Source: Burkholderia sp. IMCC1007 (GTDB lineage Bacteria > Pseudomonadota > Gammaproteobacteria > Burkholderiales > Burkholderiaceae). Taken from it: 51,359 nt of DNA. The notes under the pieces were generated by a model. It saw nothing but the letters and a program-made list of their open reading frames with translations, was not told the DNA's origin and made no database searches. Below are positions 29,654-37,654 of the stretch, piece after piece; position 1 is the first letter of the stretch, and every line of letters starts with the position of its first letter. A program made the translations under genes and the position numbers. The stretch spans positions 1-51,359 of the forward strand of contig NZ_JAPVQY010000057.1 in the NCBI RefSeq assembly GCF_027257875.1, read 5' to 3'.

Positions 29654-29690
29654 TTGACATTAAAATTGATGATTTGTAGATTGTCAACAA
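29654..29690. promoter_or_regulatory. Interlocked divergent phnA/phnS promoters with operator
   Basis: Plus strand: -35 TTGACA at 29654-29659, 17-base spacer, -10 TAGATT at 29677-29682, reading toward phnS. Minus strand: -35 TTGACA (29687-29682), 17-base spacer, -10 TTTAAT (29664-29659), reading toward phnA. Each -10 abuts or shares a base with the other promoter's -35. TTGTCAACAA (29681-29690), a 4-2-4 inverted repeat suited to a GntR/FCD regulator, covers the minus -35. The elements are seen; their use is inferred. Confidence 0.65.
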
Positions 29691-29796
29691 CATGCAGAGA
29701 ACAGAAAGCAAAACGCGGAAGCAAGAGGAAGCATAAAGAGGGCTGGTCTCCACTCATCCGCCGCGTGCCGCGGCGCCACAGTCAAGGGGTCTCAAG

Positions 29797-30852
29797 ATGA
29801 ACGAAGTGCCGGTACACAAGCGTTTGAATGGATGGGCGACGGGCGCGGCCCGTGTTGCTCTGGCCGCCGCAATCGCGCTCGGCGCGGCGCAGGCGGCGCA
29901 CGCGAAGACGTCGCTGCTCGTCTACACCGCGCTGGAAGACGAGGCGATGAAGCCCTACAAGGACGCGTTCGAGAAGGCGAACCCCGACGTCGAGATCCGC
30001 TGGGTGCGCGACTCGACCGGCTCGGTCACCGCGAAGCTGCTCGCGGAGAAGAACAACCCGCGCGCGGACGTCATCCTCGGCCTCGCCGCATCGAGCCTCA
30101 CGCTGCTCGACCTGCAGGGGATGCTGATGCCGTACGCGCCGAAGGGCTTCGACCAGCTCACGCGCAAGTACAGCGACGCGAACACGCCGCCGCACTGGGT
30201 CGGCATGGACGTGTGGGGCGCGACGATCTGCTACAACCGCGTCGCCGCGCAGGCGAAGAACATTCCGAAGCCGGCGTCGTGGGAGGACCTGACGAAGCCG
30301 GTCTACAAGGGCGCGATCGTGATGCCGAGCCCGGTGTCGTCGGGCACCGGCTATCTCGACGTCACGGCATGGCTGCAGACGTTCGGCGACGACAAAGGCT
30401 GGAAATTCATGGACGCGCTCGACAAGAACGTCGCGCAGTACGTGCACTCGGGCTCGAAGCCGTGCACGCTCGCCGGCACCGGCGAGTTCCCGATCGGTAT
30501 CTCGTTCGAGTTCCGCGGCCACGAACTGCAGGCGCAGGGCGCGCCGATCGATCTCGTGTTCCCGAAGGAAGGGCTCGGCTGGGACATGGAAGGCACGGCG
30601 ATCATGAAGACGACCAAGCAGCCGGACGCCGCGAAGAAGCTCGCCGACTTCATGGCGAGCAAGGAAGCGAACGAGATCACCGCGCGCTGGTGGGCGATCG
30701 TCGCGTACCCGGGGGTCGCGCGCAAGCTCTCGGGCATCCCCGACAACTATTCGGAACTGCTCGTGAAGAACGATTTCGTGTGGTCCGCGAAGAACCGCGC
30801 GTCGATCCTGGATACCTGGCAGAAGCGCTACGGGGCCAAGGCGCAGCAATGA
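29797..30852 (+). CDS. phnS: 2-aminoethylphosphonate ABC transporter substrate-binding protein
   Basis: The 351-residue periplasmic protein has a long signal peptide ending near residue 36 (GAAQAAHA/KTS) and a family 1-like iron/AEP-binding fold. It opens with LLVYTALEDEAMKPYKDAFEKANPDVEIRWVRDSTGS and continues with PRADVILGLAASS and MPSPVSSGTGYLDV. This matches the PhnS-type AEP-binding proteins. AAGGGG lies about eight bases before the ATG. It heads the plus-strand arm phnS-phnT-permease-phnW. Confidence 0.92.
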   Translation: MNEVPVHKRLNGWATGAARVALAAAIALGAAQAAHAKTSLLVYTALEDEAMKPYKDAFEKANPDVEIRWVRDSTGSVTAKLLAEKNNPRADVILGLAASSLTLLDLQGMLMPYAPKGFDQLTRKYSDANTPPHWVGMDVWGATICYNRVAAQAKNIPKPASWEDLTKPVYKGAIVMPSPVSSGTGYLDVTAWLQTFGDDKGWKFMDALDKNVAQYVHSGSKPCTLAGTGEFPIGISFEFRGHELQAQGAPIDLVFPKEGLGWDMEGTAIMKTTKQPDAAKKLADFMASKEANEITARWWAIVAYPGVARKLSGIPDNYSELLVKNDFVWSAKNRASILDTWQKRYGAKAQQ

Positions 30853-30963
30853 CCCGGCAGTAACGCCGCACCCGGCAGCGGGGCCGCGTCACGCGCCGCC
30901 CCGCATCTGTTCCCATCGTCGAATCCGGCCCGCTGGCGGGCCGCCCGCAGCGTGGAGGCGTGC

Positions 30964-32055
30964 ATGGCACCCTATCTGAGCGTAGAACGCATCGAAAAGC
31001 GGTACAACGACACACAGGTTCTCACCGACATCAACCTGAGCGTGATGAAGGGCGAGATGATCTGCTTCCTCGGGCCGTCCGGCTGCGGGAAAACCACGCT
31101 GCTGCGGATCATCGCGGGGCTCGAGACGCAGAATGCCGGCCACATCATGCAGGACGGCCGCGACATCTCGCGGCTGCCGCCGCAACTGCGCGACTACGGG
31201 ATCGTGTTCCAGTCGTATGCGCTGTTCCCGAACCTCACCGTCTACGACAACGTCGCGTACGGGCTCGTGAACCGCAAGATGAAGCGCGATGCGATCCACG
31301 AGCGCGTGCATACGCTGCTCGCGCTCGTCGGCCTGCCCGACAGCCATCGCAAGCATCCGGGCCAGTTGTCCGGCGGCCAGCAGCAGCGCATCGCACTGGC
31401 GCGCGCACTCGCCACGTCCCCCGGCCTGCTGCTGCTCGACGAACCGCTGTCGGCGCTCGACGCACGCGTGCGCGTGCGGCTGCGCCAGGAGATCCGCGCG
31501 CTGCAGCAGCGGCTCGGCGTGACGACGATCATGGTCACGCACGACCAGGAAGAAGCGCTGTCGATGGCCGACCGCATCGTCGTGATGAACCACGGCGTGA
31601 TCGAGCAGATCGGCACGCCGCTCGAAATCTATCGGCAACCGGCGTCGCCGTTCGTCGCGGACTTCATCGGCCGCGTCAACACGATTCCCGCCGAAGTCGC
31701 GCAGGACGGCACGCTGCGCGCGGGCAGCGTCGGCTTCGATTGCCGGCATGGCGCCACCCGGCCGGCGCAGGGCGCGGCCGTGTCGGTCTACGTGCGGCCC
31801 GAGGATCTGCGCATCCGCATTCCCGGCGAGACGGCCGACAACGTGCTCGCCGGCCGCGTCGAAAAGCTCGAATTCCTCGGTGCGTTCTGCCGCGTGAGCT
31901 TCCGGATCGACGGGCTCGACGGCCAGGAGATCGTCGCCGACCTGTCGTATCACGACGTCGATCGCACCGGCGTGCAGGCCGGCGCGCGGGTCGACCTCGC
32001 ACTCGATCGAGAGCATGTGTGCGTGTTTCCGAGCGCGAAGGAGCGACTTCAATGA
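30964..32055 (+). CDS. phnT: 2-aminoethylphosphonate ABC transporter ATPase
   Basis: The 363-residue ATPase has Walker A GPSGCGKTT (37-45), the Q loop VFQSYALFPNL, signature LSGGQQQR, Walker B LLLLDEP and a C-terminal TOBE domain (about 280-355). The ATG at 30964 is chosen over the in-frame GTG at 30952, because GGAGG lies just before it (30954-30958). It overlaps the permease gene by four bases (ATGA). The function is assigned from PhnT homology and context. Confidence 0.93.
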   Translation: MAPYLSVERIEKRYNDTQVLTDINLSVMKGEMICFLGPSGCGKTTLLRIIAGLETQNAGHIMQDGRDISRLPPQLRDYGIVFQSYALFPNLTVYDNVAYGLVNRKMKRDAIHERVHTLLALVGLPDSHRKHPGQLSGGQQQRIALARALATSPGLLLLDEPLSALDARVRVRLRQEIRALQQRLGVTTIMVTHDQEEALSMADRIVVMNHGVIEQIGTPLEIYRQPASPFVADFIGRVNTIPAEVAQDGTLRAGSVGFDCRHGATRPAQGAAVSVYVRPEDLRIRIPGETADNVLAGRVEKLEFLGAFCRVSFRIDGLDGQEIVADLSYHDVDRTGVQAGARVDLALDREHVCVFPSAKERLQ

Positions 32056-33779
32056 GCACCGTCCTCACCGAACGCCGCCGCGGCGCGGCCGCTCCCGCCG
32101 ACGTGCGGCAGATCACGCACTGGCACGACCGCGTCGCGCAGCTCGCGCTCGTCGCGATGGCCGCGCTGATGTCGCTGTTCCTGCTGCTGCCGCTCGCGCT
32201 CGTCGTGCAGAAATGCTTCGTCGATGCGGACGGCCGCTTCGTCGGCATGCACAACTTCGTCGAGTATCTCGAGGACAGCGGCGTGCTGCGCTCGATGCTG
32301 CATTCGCTGACGGTCGGCGCCCTCGTCACGATGATCGTCGTGCCGATGGCGTTCACGTTCGCGTATGCGCTGACGCGCTCGTGCATGCCGCTGAAGAACG
32401 CCGCGCGCACGATCGCACTGCTGCCGCTGCTCGCGCCGACGCTGCTGTCGGCCGTGTCGTTCATCTACTGGTTCGGCAATTCGGGGCTGCTCAAGCCGCT
32501 GCTGCACGGCCACTCGATCTACGGGCTGCCGGGGATCGTGTTGAGTATGGTGTACGCATCGTTTCCGCACGTGCTGATGATCCTCGTGACCGCGCTGTCG
32601 CTCGCGGACGGCCGGCTCTATGAAGCCGCCGACGCGATGGGCACCAGCCGCACGCGCAAGTTCTTCACGATCACGCTGCCCGGCGCGAAGTACGGGCTGA
32701 TCAGCGCGACGATGGTCGCGTTCACGATGTGCATCAACGACTTCGGCGTGCCAGTGGTGATCGGCGGTTCGTACAACGTACTGTCGACCGACATCTACAA
32801 GCTGATCATCGGGCTGCAGGACTTCAACCGCAGCGCGGTCGTGAGCCTGATGCTGCTGTGCCCGGCGCTCGTCGCGTTCGGCGTCGACTACTTCATCCGC
32901 CGCCGCCAGCAGTCGCAGCTCGGCGCGCGCTCGACGCCGTACCAGCCGAAGCCGTCGCGCGGCTTCGATGCAGCGATGCTCGCGTACTGCGCGCTGGTGT
33001 GCGCGTTCTTCATCGCGGTGGTCGGCATCTCGGTGTTCGCGTCGTTCGTGAAGTTCTGGCCGTACCAGATGAGCGTCGGGCTGCAGCACTACGAGATGGG
33101 GCTGATCGGCGCCGGCATCTTCGACGCGTACAAGAACAGCCTGCGAATGGCCGCGACGGTTGCGCTCGGCGGCACGATCGTCGTGTTCGGCGGCGCCTAC
33201 CTGATCGAGAAGACTCGCGGTGCGCGCTGGCTGCGCGGCTTCATCAGCCTGTGCGCGATCCTGCCGATGGGCGTGCCCGGCCTCGTGCTCGGCATCAGCT
33301 ACATCTTCCTGTTCAACGCGCCCGGCAATCCGCTGAACGGGCTGTACGGCACGCTGTGGCTGCTCGCGATCGTCACCGTCGTTCACTACTACGCGTCGAG
33401 CCACCTCACTGCGGTGACCGCGCTCAGGCAGATCGACAGCGAGTTCGAGGCCGTATCCGCGTCGCTGAAGGTGCCGTTCTACAAGACCTTCGTGCGCGTG
33501 ACCGTGCCCGTGTGCCTGCCCGCGATCCTGCTGATCGCGCGCTACCTGTTCGTCAACGGGATGACGACGGTCTCCGCCGTCGCGTTCCTGTACTCGCCGG
33601 ACACGCAGCCCGCATCGGTCGCGATCCTGAACCTCGACGACGCGGGCCAGATGGGCCCGGCTGCCGCGATGGCCACGCTCGTGCTCGCGACCTCGTCGTT
33701 CGCGTGCGTGCTGTTCGCATGCATCTCGCACCGTCTGTTGCGCCGCACGCAGGCCTGGCGCAATCCGCATCGCCGTTGA
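32052..33779 (+). CDS. 2-aminoethylphosphonate ABC transporter permease, fused two-domain form
   Basis: This 575-residue protein carries two complete permease halves in one chain. The first runs to about residue 285, with the EAA loop EAADAMGTSRTRKFFTITLPGAKYG. The second runs from about 300 to the end, with EAVSASLKVPFYKTFVRVTVPV. Other species encode the halves as separate PhnU and PhnV. About twelve membrane helices are visible. The start overlaps the phnT stop, indicating translational coupling. The fused form matches the annotated AEP permease family found in Burkholderia. Confidence 0.92.
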   Translation: MSTVLTERRRGAAAPADVRQITHWHDRVAQLALVAMAALMSLFLLLPLALVVQKCFVDADGRFVGMHNFVEYLEDSGVLRSMLHSLTVGALVTMIVVPMAFTFAYALTRSCMPLKNAARTIALLPLLAPTLLSAVSFIYWFGNSGLLKPLLHGHSIYGLPGIVLSMVYASFPHVLMILVTALSLADGRLYEAADAMGTSRTRKFFTITLPGAKYGLISATMVAFTMCINDFGVPVVIGGSYNVLSTDIYKLIIGLQDFNRSAVVSLMLLCPALVAFGVDYFIRRRQQSQLGARSTPYQPKPSRGFDAAMLAYCALVCAFFIAVVGISVFASFVKFWPYQMSVGLQHYEMGLIGAGIFDAYKNSLRMAATVALGGTIVVFGGAYLIEKTRGARWLRGFISLCAILPMGVPGLVLGISYIFLFNAPGNPLNGLYGTLWLLAIVTVVHYYASSHLTAVTALRQIDSEFEAVSASLKVPFYKTFVRVTVPVCLPAILLIARYLFVNGMTTVSAVAFLYSPDTQPASVAILNLDDAGQMGPAAAMATLVLATSSFACVLFACISHRLLRRTQAWRNPHRR

Positions 33780-33827
33780 TCCTTTCGCCGCATTCACGTG
33801 ACGTTCCGACTTCACCAAGGAGACACC

Positions 33828-34958
33828 ATGACGCTCGCCACCCAGCCCATCCTGCTGACCCCCGGCCCCCTGACGACCTCGGACCGCACGCGCGACGCGA
33901 TGCTGCGCGACTGGGGCTCGTGGGACAGCGACTTCAACGCGATCACCGCGCGGCTGCGCGAACGGCTGCTGCAGATCGTGCACGGCGAAGGCACGCACGA
34001 ATGCGTGCCGCTGCAAGGCAGCGGCACGTTCTCGGTCGAGGCTGCGATCGGCACGCTCGTGCCGCGCGACGGCCACGTGCTGGTGCCGAACAACGGCGCG
34101 TATTGCCAGCGCCTCGCGAAGATCTGCCGCGTGCTCGGCCGCCAGCTCACGACGATCGACTACAGCGAGGACCGCCGCGTCGATCCGGCCGACGTCGAGC
34201 ATGCGCTCGCCACCGATCGGACCATCACGCACGTCGCGCTCGTGCACTGCGAAACCGGCGCGGGCGTGCTGAACCCGCTGCACGACGTCGCGAAGGTCGT
34301 CGAGAAGCACGGCCGCGGGTTGATCGTCGACGCGATGAGCTCGTTCGGCGCGATCGACATCGACGCGCGCACGACGCCGTTCGACGCGGTGATCGCCGCA
34401 TCCGGCAAATGCCTCGAAGGCGTGCCGGGGCTCGGCTTCGTGATCGCGAAGCGCACCGCGCTCGAGCGCTGCGAAGGCAACAGCCACTCGCTCGCGATGG
34501 ACCTGTACGACCAGTGGGTCTACATGCAGCGCACGACGCAGTGGCGCTTCACGCCGCCGACGCACGTGGTCGCGGCGCTCGACGCGGCCGTCGCGCAATA
34601 CGTCGACGAAGGCGGACTCGCCGCGCGCGGCGGCCGCTACCAGCGCAATTGCCGTGCGCTGATCGACGGGATGCGCGCGCTCGGCTTCCGGCCGTTCCTC
34701 GATCCGGCGATCCAGGCGCCGATCATCGTCACGTTCCATGCGCCGGACGATCCGAACTACGACTTCAAGCGCTTTTATCAGGAGGTCAAAAAGCGCGGCT
34801 ACATTCTGTATCCGGGCAAGCTGACCGAAGTCGACACGTTCCGCGTCGGCTGCATCGGCCACTTCGGCGAAGCCGGCATTCCGGGCGCGGTGGCTGCGAT
34901 CGCCGATACGCTGAACGCGATGGGCGTGCGCCGCGTGTCGGCCGAAGCCGCCGCCTGA
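33828..34958 (+). CDS. phnW: 2-aminoethylphosphonate:pyruvate transaminase PhnW
   Basis: PhnW is a PLP enzyme that transfers the amino group of AEP to pyruvate, giving phosphonoacetaldehyde and alanine. The 376-residue protein has the PLP lysine Lys194 in AASGKCLEGVPG, the same number as in Salmonella PhnW. It also has the family start ILLTPGPLTTSDRTRDAM, PLQGSGTFSVEA and VDAMSSFGAIDI with the PLP Asp168. AAGGAG precedes the ATG at 33828, which is preferred over an upstream in-frame start. Its product feeds PhnY and PhnA on the opposite arm. Confidence 0.95.
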   Translation: MTLATQPILLTPGPLTTSDRTRDAMLRDWGSWDSDFNAITARLRERLLQIVHGEGTHECVPLQGSGTFSVEAAIGTLVPRDGHVLVPNNGAYCQRLAKICRVLGRQLTTIDYSEDRRVDPADVEHALATDRTITHVALVHCETGAGVLNPLHDVAKVVEKHGRGLIVDAMSSFGAIDIDARTTPFDAVIAASGKCLEGVPGLGFVIAKRTALERCEGNSHSLAMDLYDQWVYMQRTTQWRFTPPTHVVAALDAAVAQYVDEGGLAARGGRYQRNCRALIDGMRALGFRPFLDPAIQAPIIVTFHAPDDPNYDFKRFYQEVKKRGYILYPGKLTEVDTFRVGCIGHFGEAGIPGAVAAIADTLNAMGVRRVSAEAAA

Positions 34959-34972
34959 ACGCGCTGTCCCGG

Positions 34973-35037
34973 GCCGCACGGCCGCGCACGGCTTCCCGCC
35001 GCGCGTCGCCGTGCGGCGGTTTCGTTTTCGTTTTCTC
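34973..35037 (+). terminator. Possible terminator or attenuator after phnW
   Basis: GCCGCACGG (34973-34981) pairs with CCGTGCGGC (35009-35017), followed by a T-rich tract broken by CG. The long loop and broken tract make it a weak candidate. It may reduce rather than stop transcription into the FAD oxidoreductase gene. Confidence 0.4.
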
Positions 35038-35084
35038 CCGCCGTGCGCGGCACGGCGGACCGACCTCTACGGGCACGACATCCG

Positions 35085-36473
35085 ATGCGACCCTTCTGGA
35101 TCGAACAGGCACTGTTCAACGACGGCGATCTCGCACCCGCGCTGCAGGGCGCGACGCAGGCCGACGTCTGTATCGTCGGCGGCGGCTTCACCGGGCTCTG
35201 GACCGCGATCCAGGCGAAGCAGCAGAACCCGGCGCTCGACATCGCGATCATCGAGGCCGACCTGTGCGGCGCCGGTGCGAGCGGGCGCAACGGCGGGTGC
35301 CTGCTCACGTGGTCCGCGAAATTTCTGACGCTGCGGCGCCTGTTCGGCGAAGCCGAGGCGATCCGGCTCGTGAAGGCGTCGGAAGCAGCCGTGCAGCACA
35401 TCGCCGACTTCTGCCGTACGCACGGCATCGATGCCGAACTGCGGCTCGACGGCACACTGTACACCGCGACGTCACGCGCGCAGGTCGGCACGCTCGCGCC
35501 GGTGCTCGACGCGCTCGCCGCGTGCGGGATCCACAGTTACGAGCCGCTGCCGCCCGCCGAAGTCGCGCGCCGCTCGGGCTCCGCGCGCAATCTCGACGGC
35601 GTGTACTCGCCGATCGCCGCGACCGTGCATCCGGGCAAGCTCGTGCGCGGACTGCGGCGCGTCGCGCTCGCGATGGGGATCCGGATCTACGAGCGCTCGC
35701 CGCTCGTCGACTTCACGTCAGGGCAGCCGGCCGTCGTGCGCACGCCGTCCGGCAGCGTGCGCGCGGGCAAGCTGGTATTCGCGATCAATGCGTGGATGGC
35801 GAGCCGCTTCCCGCAGTTCGAACGCACGATCGCGGTGGTGTCGAGCGACATGGTCATCACCGAGAAATGCCCGGAGCTGCTCGAGAAGACCGGGCTCGTG
35901 GACGGCGTGTCGGTGCTCGATTCGCGGATCTTCGTGTACTACTACCGCACGACGGCCGACGGGCGGCTGATGCTCGGCAAGGGCGGCAACACGTTCTCGT
36001 GGCGCAGCCGCATCGCGCCGGTGTTCGACCGGCGCTCGCCGTACGAGGCGCAGCTCACGCGCAGCCTGCGCGAATTCTTCCCGTCGCTCGCGGGCGTGCC
36101 GGTGACCGCGAGCTGGAACGGGCCGTCGGACCGCTCGGTGACGGGCTTCCCGTTCTTCGGCCGCCTCGACGATGCGCCGAACGTGTTCTACGGCTTCGGC
36201 TATTCGGGTAACGGCGTCGGGCCGACGTACATGGGCGGACAGATTTTGTCGTCGCTGGTGCTCGGCCTCGACAACGCGTGGACGCGCAGCCCGATCGTGC
36301 GCGGCCCGCTCGGCCATTTCCCGCCGGAGCCGATCCGCTATGTCGGCGCGCACGTCGTGCGCAATGCGATTCGGCGCAAGGAGCGTGCGGAGGACGAGAG
36401 CCGGCAGCCGGCGATGGTCGACACGTGGCTCGCGAAGTTTGCGAGTGCGGCGGGGAAGGCCGATAAGGCTTGA
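35085..36473 (+). CDS. Phosphonate-cluster FAD-dependent oxidoreductase (DadA-like)
   Basis: The 462-residue flavoprotein has the FAD-binding GGGFTG (32-37) in VCIVGGGFTGLWTAIQ, a covalent-type DAO motif region GAGASGRNGG, and the C-terminal YGFGYSGNGVGPTYMGG flavin loop. It belongs to the DAO superfamily, in a subgroup annotated as phosphonate-utilisation-associated oxidoreductase. In other organisms related enzymes oxidise aminophosphonates (for example N-methylated AEP) toward phosphonoacetaldehyde, which would feed PhnY here; that substrate is inference. It follows phnW by 126 bases on the same strand. Confidence 0.85.
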   Translation: MRPFWIEQALFNDGDLAPALQGATQADVCIVGGGFTGLWTAIQAKQQNPALDIAIIEADLCGAGASGRNGGCLLTWSAKFLTLRRLFGEAEAIRLVKASEAAVQHIADFCRTHGIDAELRLDGTLYTATSRAQVGTLAPVLDALAACGIHSYEPLPPAEVARRSGSARNLDGVYSPIAATVHPGKLVRGLRRVALAMGIRIYERSPLVDFTSGQPAVVRTPSGSVRAGKLVFAINAWMASRFPQFERTIAVVSSDMVITEKCPELLEKTGLVDGVSVLDSRIFVYYYRTTADGRLMLGKGGNTFSWRSRIAPVFDRRSPYEAQLTRSLREFFPSLAGVPVTASWNGPSDRSVTGFPFFGRLDDAPNVFYGFGYSGNGVGPTYMGGQILSSLVLGLDNAWTRSPIVRGPLGHFPPEPIRYVGAHVVRNAIRRKERAEDESRQPAMVDTWLAKFASAAGKADKA

Positions 36474-36814
36474 GTGGCGGGGGCAATGCGGTGCGGAGCA
36501 AGAAGGCCAGCGGCTCGCCGGCCCCATCACGTCGCCAGCGTCTATCGAACCCACACCTCGAGCGGGCAACAAGTGAAGGAATCCCGCCAATAGAACAAGT
36601 CCGATCCCGGGCGCCGCGCTTGCTCAGAAACGGTAAATACCCCATGAAAACAACCACGCATCAATAAGACATGTCCCGTCGAAAATAAAAGTTATAAGAC
36701 AGCGCACCGCACTACACGTTTTATTTTTGTCATTCCATTATCTCGATTTTGCTTTCCAAATCAGCATGATAGGATTTAAGTTATTCGACAAATTGGATTC
36801 CGCCTTTACTTTTC
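36474..36814. other. Intergenic region and left edge of a low-GC patch
   Basis: The first part (to about 36640) has the local high GC; from about 36660 the sequence becomes clearly AT-rich (ATTTTTGTCATTCCATTATC). The promoter for the two small genes downstream probably lies in the AT-rich part. I see no supportable gene or terminal repeat in it. Confidence 0.55.
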
Positions 36815-37261
36815 ATGCACTCGTCAACAATCATTGAAATCCTGATTAGCGACTCCCGATCCGTCTCACGAGGGTCACAGTTCGGACACGCTGCCATTGC
36901 AGTCGATGGAATCGTATATGGTAGAGCGCACCCGGGATGGGACGTGGACAACATCCTGAGCTACCTACATCGTCAGCAGACTAAGATGCAACGCGACACG
37001 ATCGGCTATCTCCTCCATACACTCAAGGATGAGAAAAAGATCATCCTTTCCGAGATAAAAAGACGGCGACACGAAGACAAGCCATACTCTCTCGTCGACA
37101 ATAATTGCTCATCGAATATCGCTGAAGTACTTGGCAAGGCGGGAATTCTGGCTTACGACCCAAGATGGCAACTCCCGGGTATCATAGCCCCCGCAGATTT
37201 GATGACCGGTCTGCGTCATTCGAAGCGCCTGATTGGAATCCGACGATATCCGAAGAAATGA
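36815..37261 (+). CDS. Putative permuted NlpC/P60-like cysteine hydrolase (candidate effector)
   Basis: This 148-residue protein without signal peptide is not one I recognise by family name. Two motifs stand out: SQFGHAAIAVDGIVYG with His25, and YSLVDNNCSSNIAEVLGKAG with Cys98. The order His, then NNC near the C-terminus, recalls circularly permuted NlpC/P60 (LRAT/YiiX/DUF4105-like) cysteine hydrolases, which cleave lipid acyl or peptide bonds. A Lys/Arg-rich middle helix follows. No good ribosome-binding site is seen. The stop overlaps the start of a lipoprotein gene (ATGA). Together with low GC this suggests a secreted antibacterial effector; that function is inference. Confidence 0.65.
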   Translation: MHSSTIIEILISDSRSVSRGSQFGHAAIAVDGIVYGRAHPGWDVDNILSYLHRQQTKMQRDTIGYLLHTLKDEKKIILSEIKRRRHEDKPYSLVDNNCSSNIAEVLGKAGILAYDPRWQLPGIIAPADLMTGLRHSKRLIGIRRYPKK

Positions 37262-37530
37262 CACGCCTCCTGCTATTGGCCATACTCGCTGTGATGATCA
37301 CTGCGTGCTCGAAATACAAGGACGAGGAATGGACGGCGCTTCAAGACATGCCTGCGTTTGCTGAACCAAACGACGACAGGACCAAGCCGATCTTTACGAT
37401 CAGGAAAGGCGAGTCTTGTGTTCCCCTGACGGATCGTGTTGCCAAAATCTACGCATACACGCAAGTGGACTGCAGATCCGGTACGGGCTGGGTTCTGGAT
37501 GATGCCTTTGATAGACGACACGGCAAATAA
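37258..37530 (+). CDS. Small lipoprotein with SH3-like C-terminus (candidate immunity protein)
   Basis: This 90-residue protein starts with ATG overlapping the previous stop. The N-terminus MTRLLLLAILAVMITAC is a lipoprotein signal with lipobox Cys17; Ser at +2 predicts the outer membrane. The mature part (FTIRKGESCVPL, then VDCRSGTGWVLDDAF) resembles a bacterial SH3 fold, with two cysteines that could form a disulfide. A periplasm-facing lipoprotein translationally coupled to a possible hydrolase is the common arrangement of immunity genes. The function is inferred; no family is recognised with certainty. Confidence 0.7.
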   Translation: MTRLLLLAILAVMITACSKYKDEEWTALQDMPAFAEPNDDRTKPIFTIRKGESCVPLTDRVAKIYAYTQVDCRSGTGWVLDDAFDRRHGK

Positions 37531-37582
37531 TCACCTGCTGGCGATCATTGCGCTTGGCTCTGGCCACGTCGATTTCGACCGA

Positions 37583-37622
37583 GGCTACGCTCGCCCGGCG
37601 TAACAAGCGCGTGCGCGTAGCC
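37583..37622. repeat. Inverted repeat at right edge of the low-GC patch
   Basis: GGCTACGC (37583-37590) and GCGTAGCC (37615-37622) are perfect inverted arms 24 bases apart, between the lipoprotein stop and the convergent phn regulator. It could be a terminator stem (no T-run follows) or a trace of the insertion. Confidence 0.35.
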
Positions 37623-37654
37623 GCACGATGTGCGACGACACGCACCGCAACCCC

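Larger units (their letters stand above)
36660..37560. other. Low-GC island inside the phn locus
   Basis: Base composition falls to about half GC by eye, against roughly two thirds in the flanks, and codon use shifts to A/T-ending codons. The patch holds only the two overlapping genes at 36815-37530 and separates the phn FAD oxidoreductase from the phn regulator. No integrase, tRNA or direct repeat is visible at its edges. Confidence 0.7.

Noticed and set aside
29579..29796. Pho box in the phn divergent promoter region
   Set aside because: No direct CTGTCAT-type repeats spaced eleven bases apart; the region is better explained by sigma70 elements and a GntR-type site.
32049..34979. Long minus-strand open frame opposite the phn permease and phnW
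   Set aside because: GC-driven shadow frame rich in Arg, His and Asp; the plus-strand products are unambiguous.
36470..36667. Small plus-strand frame after the FAD oxidoreductase
   Set aside because: Composition and lack of a start signal suggest chance.
36766..36837. Short leader peptide frame before the candidate effector
   Set aside because: Twenty-three codons without a ribosome-binding site and no family; may be chance in an AT-rich stretch.
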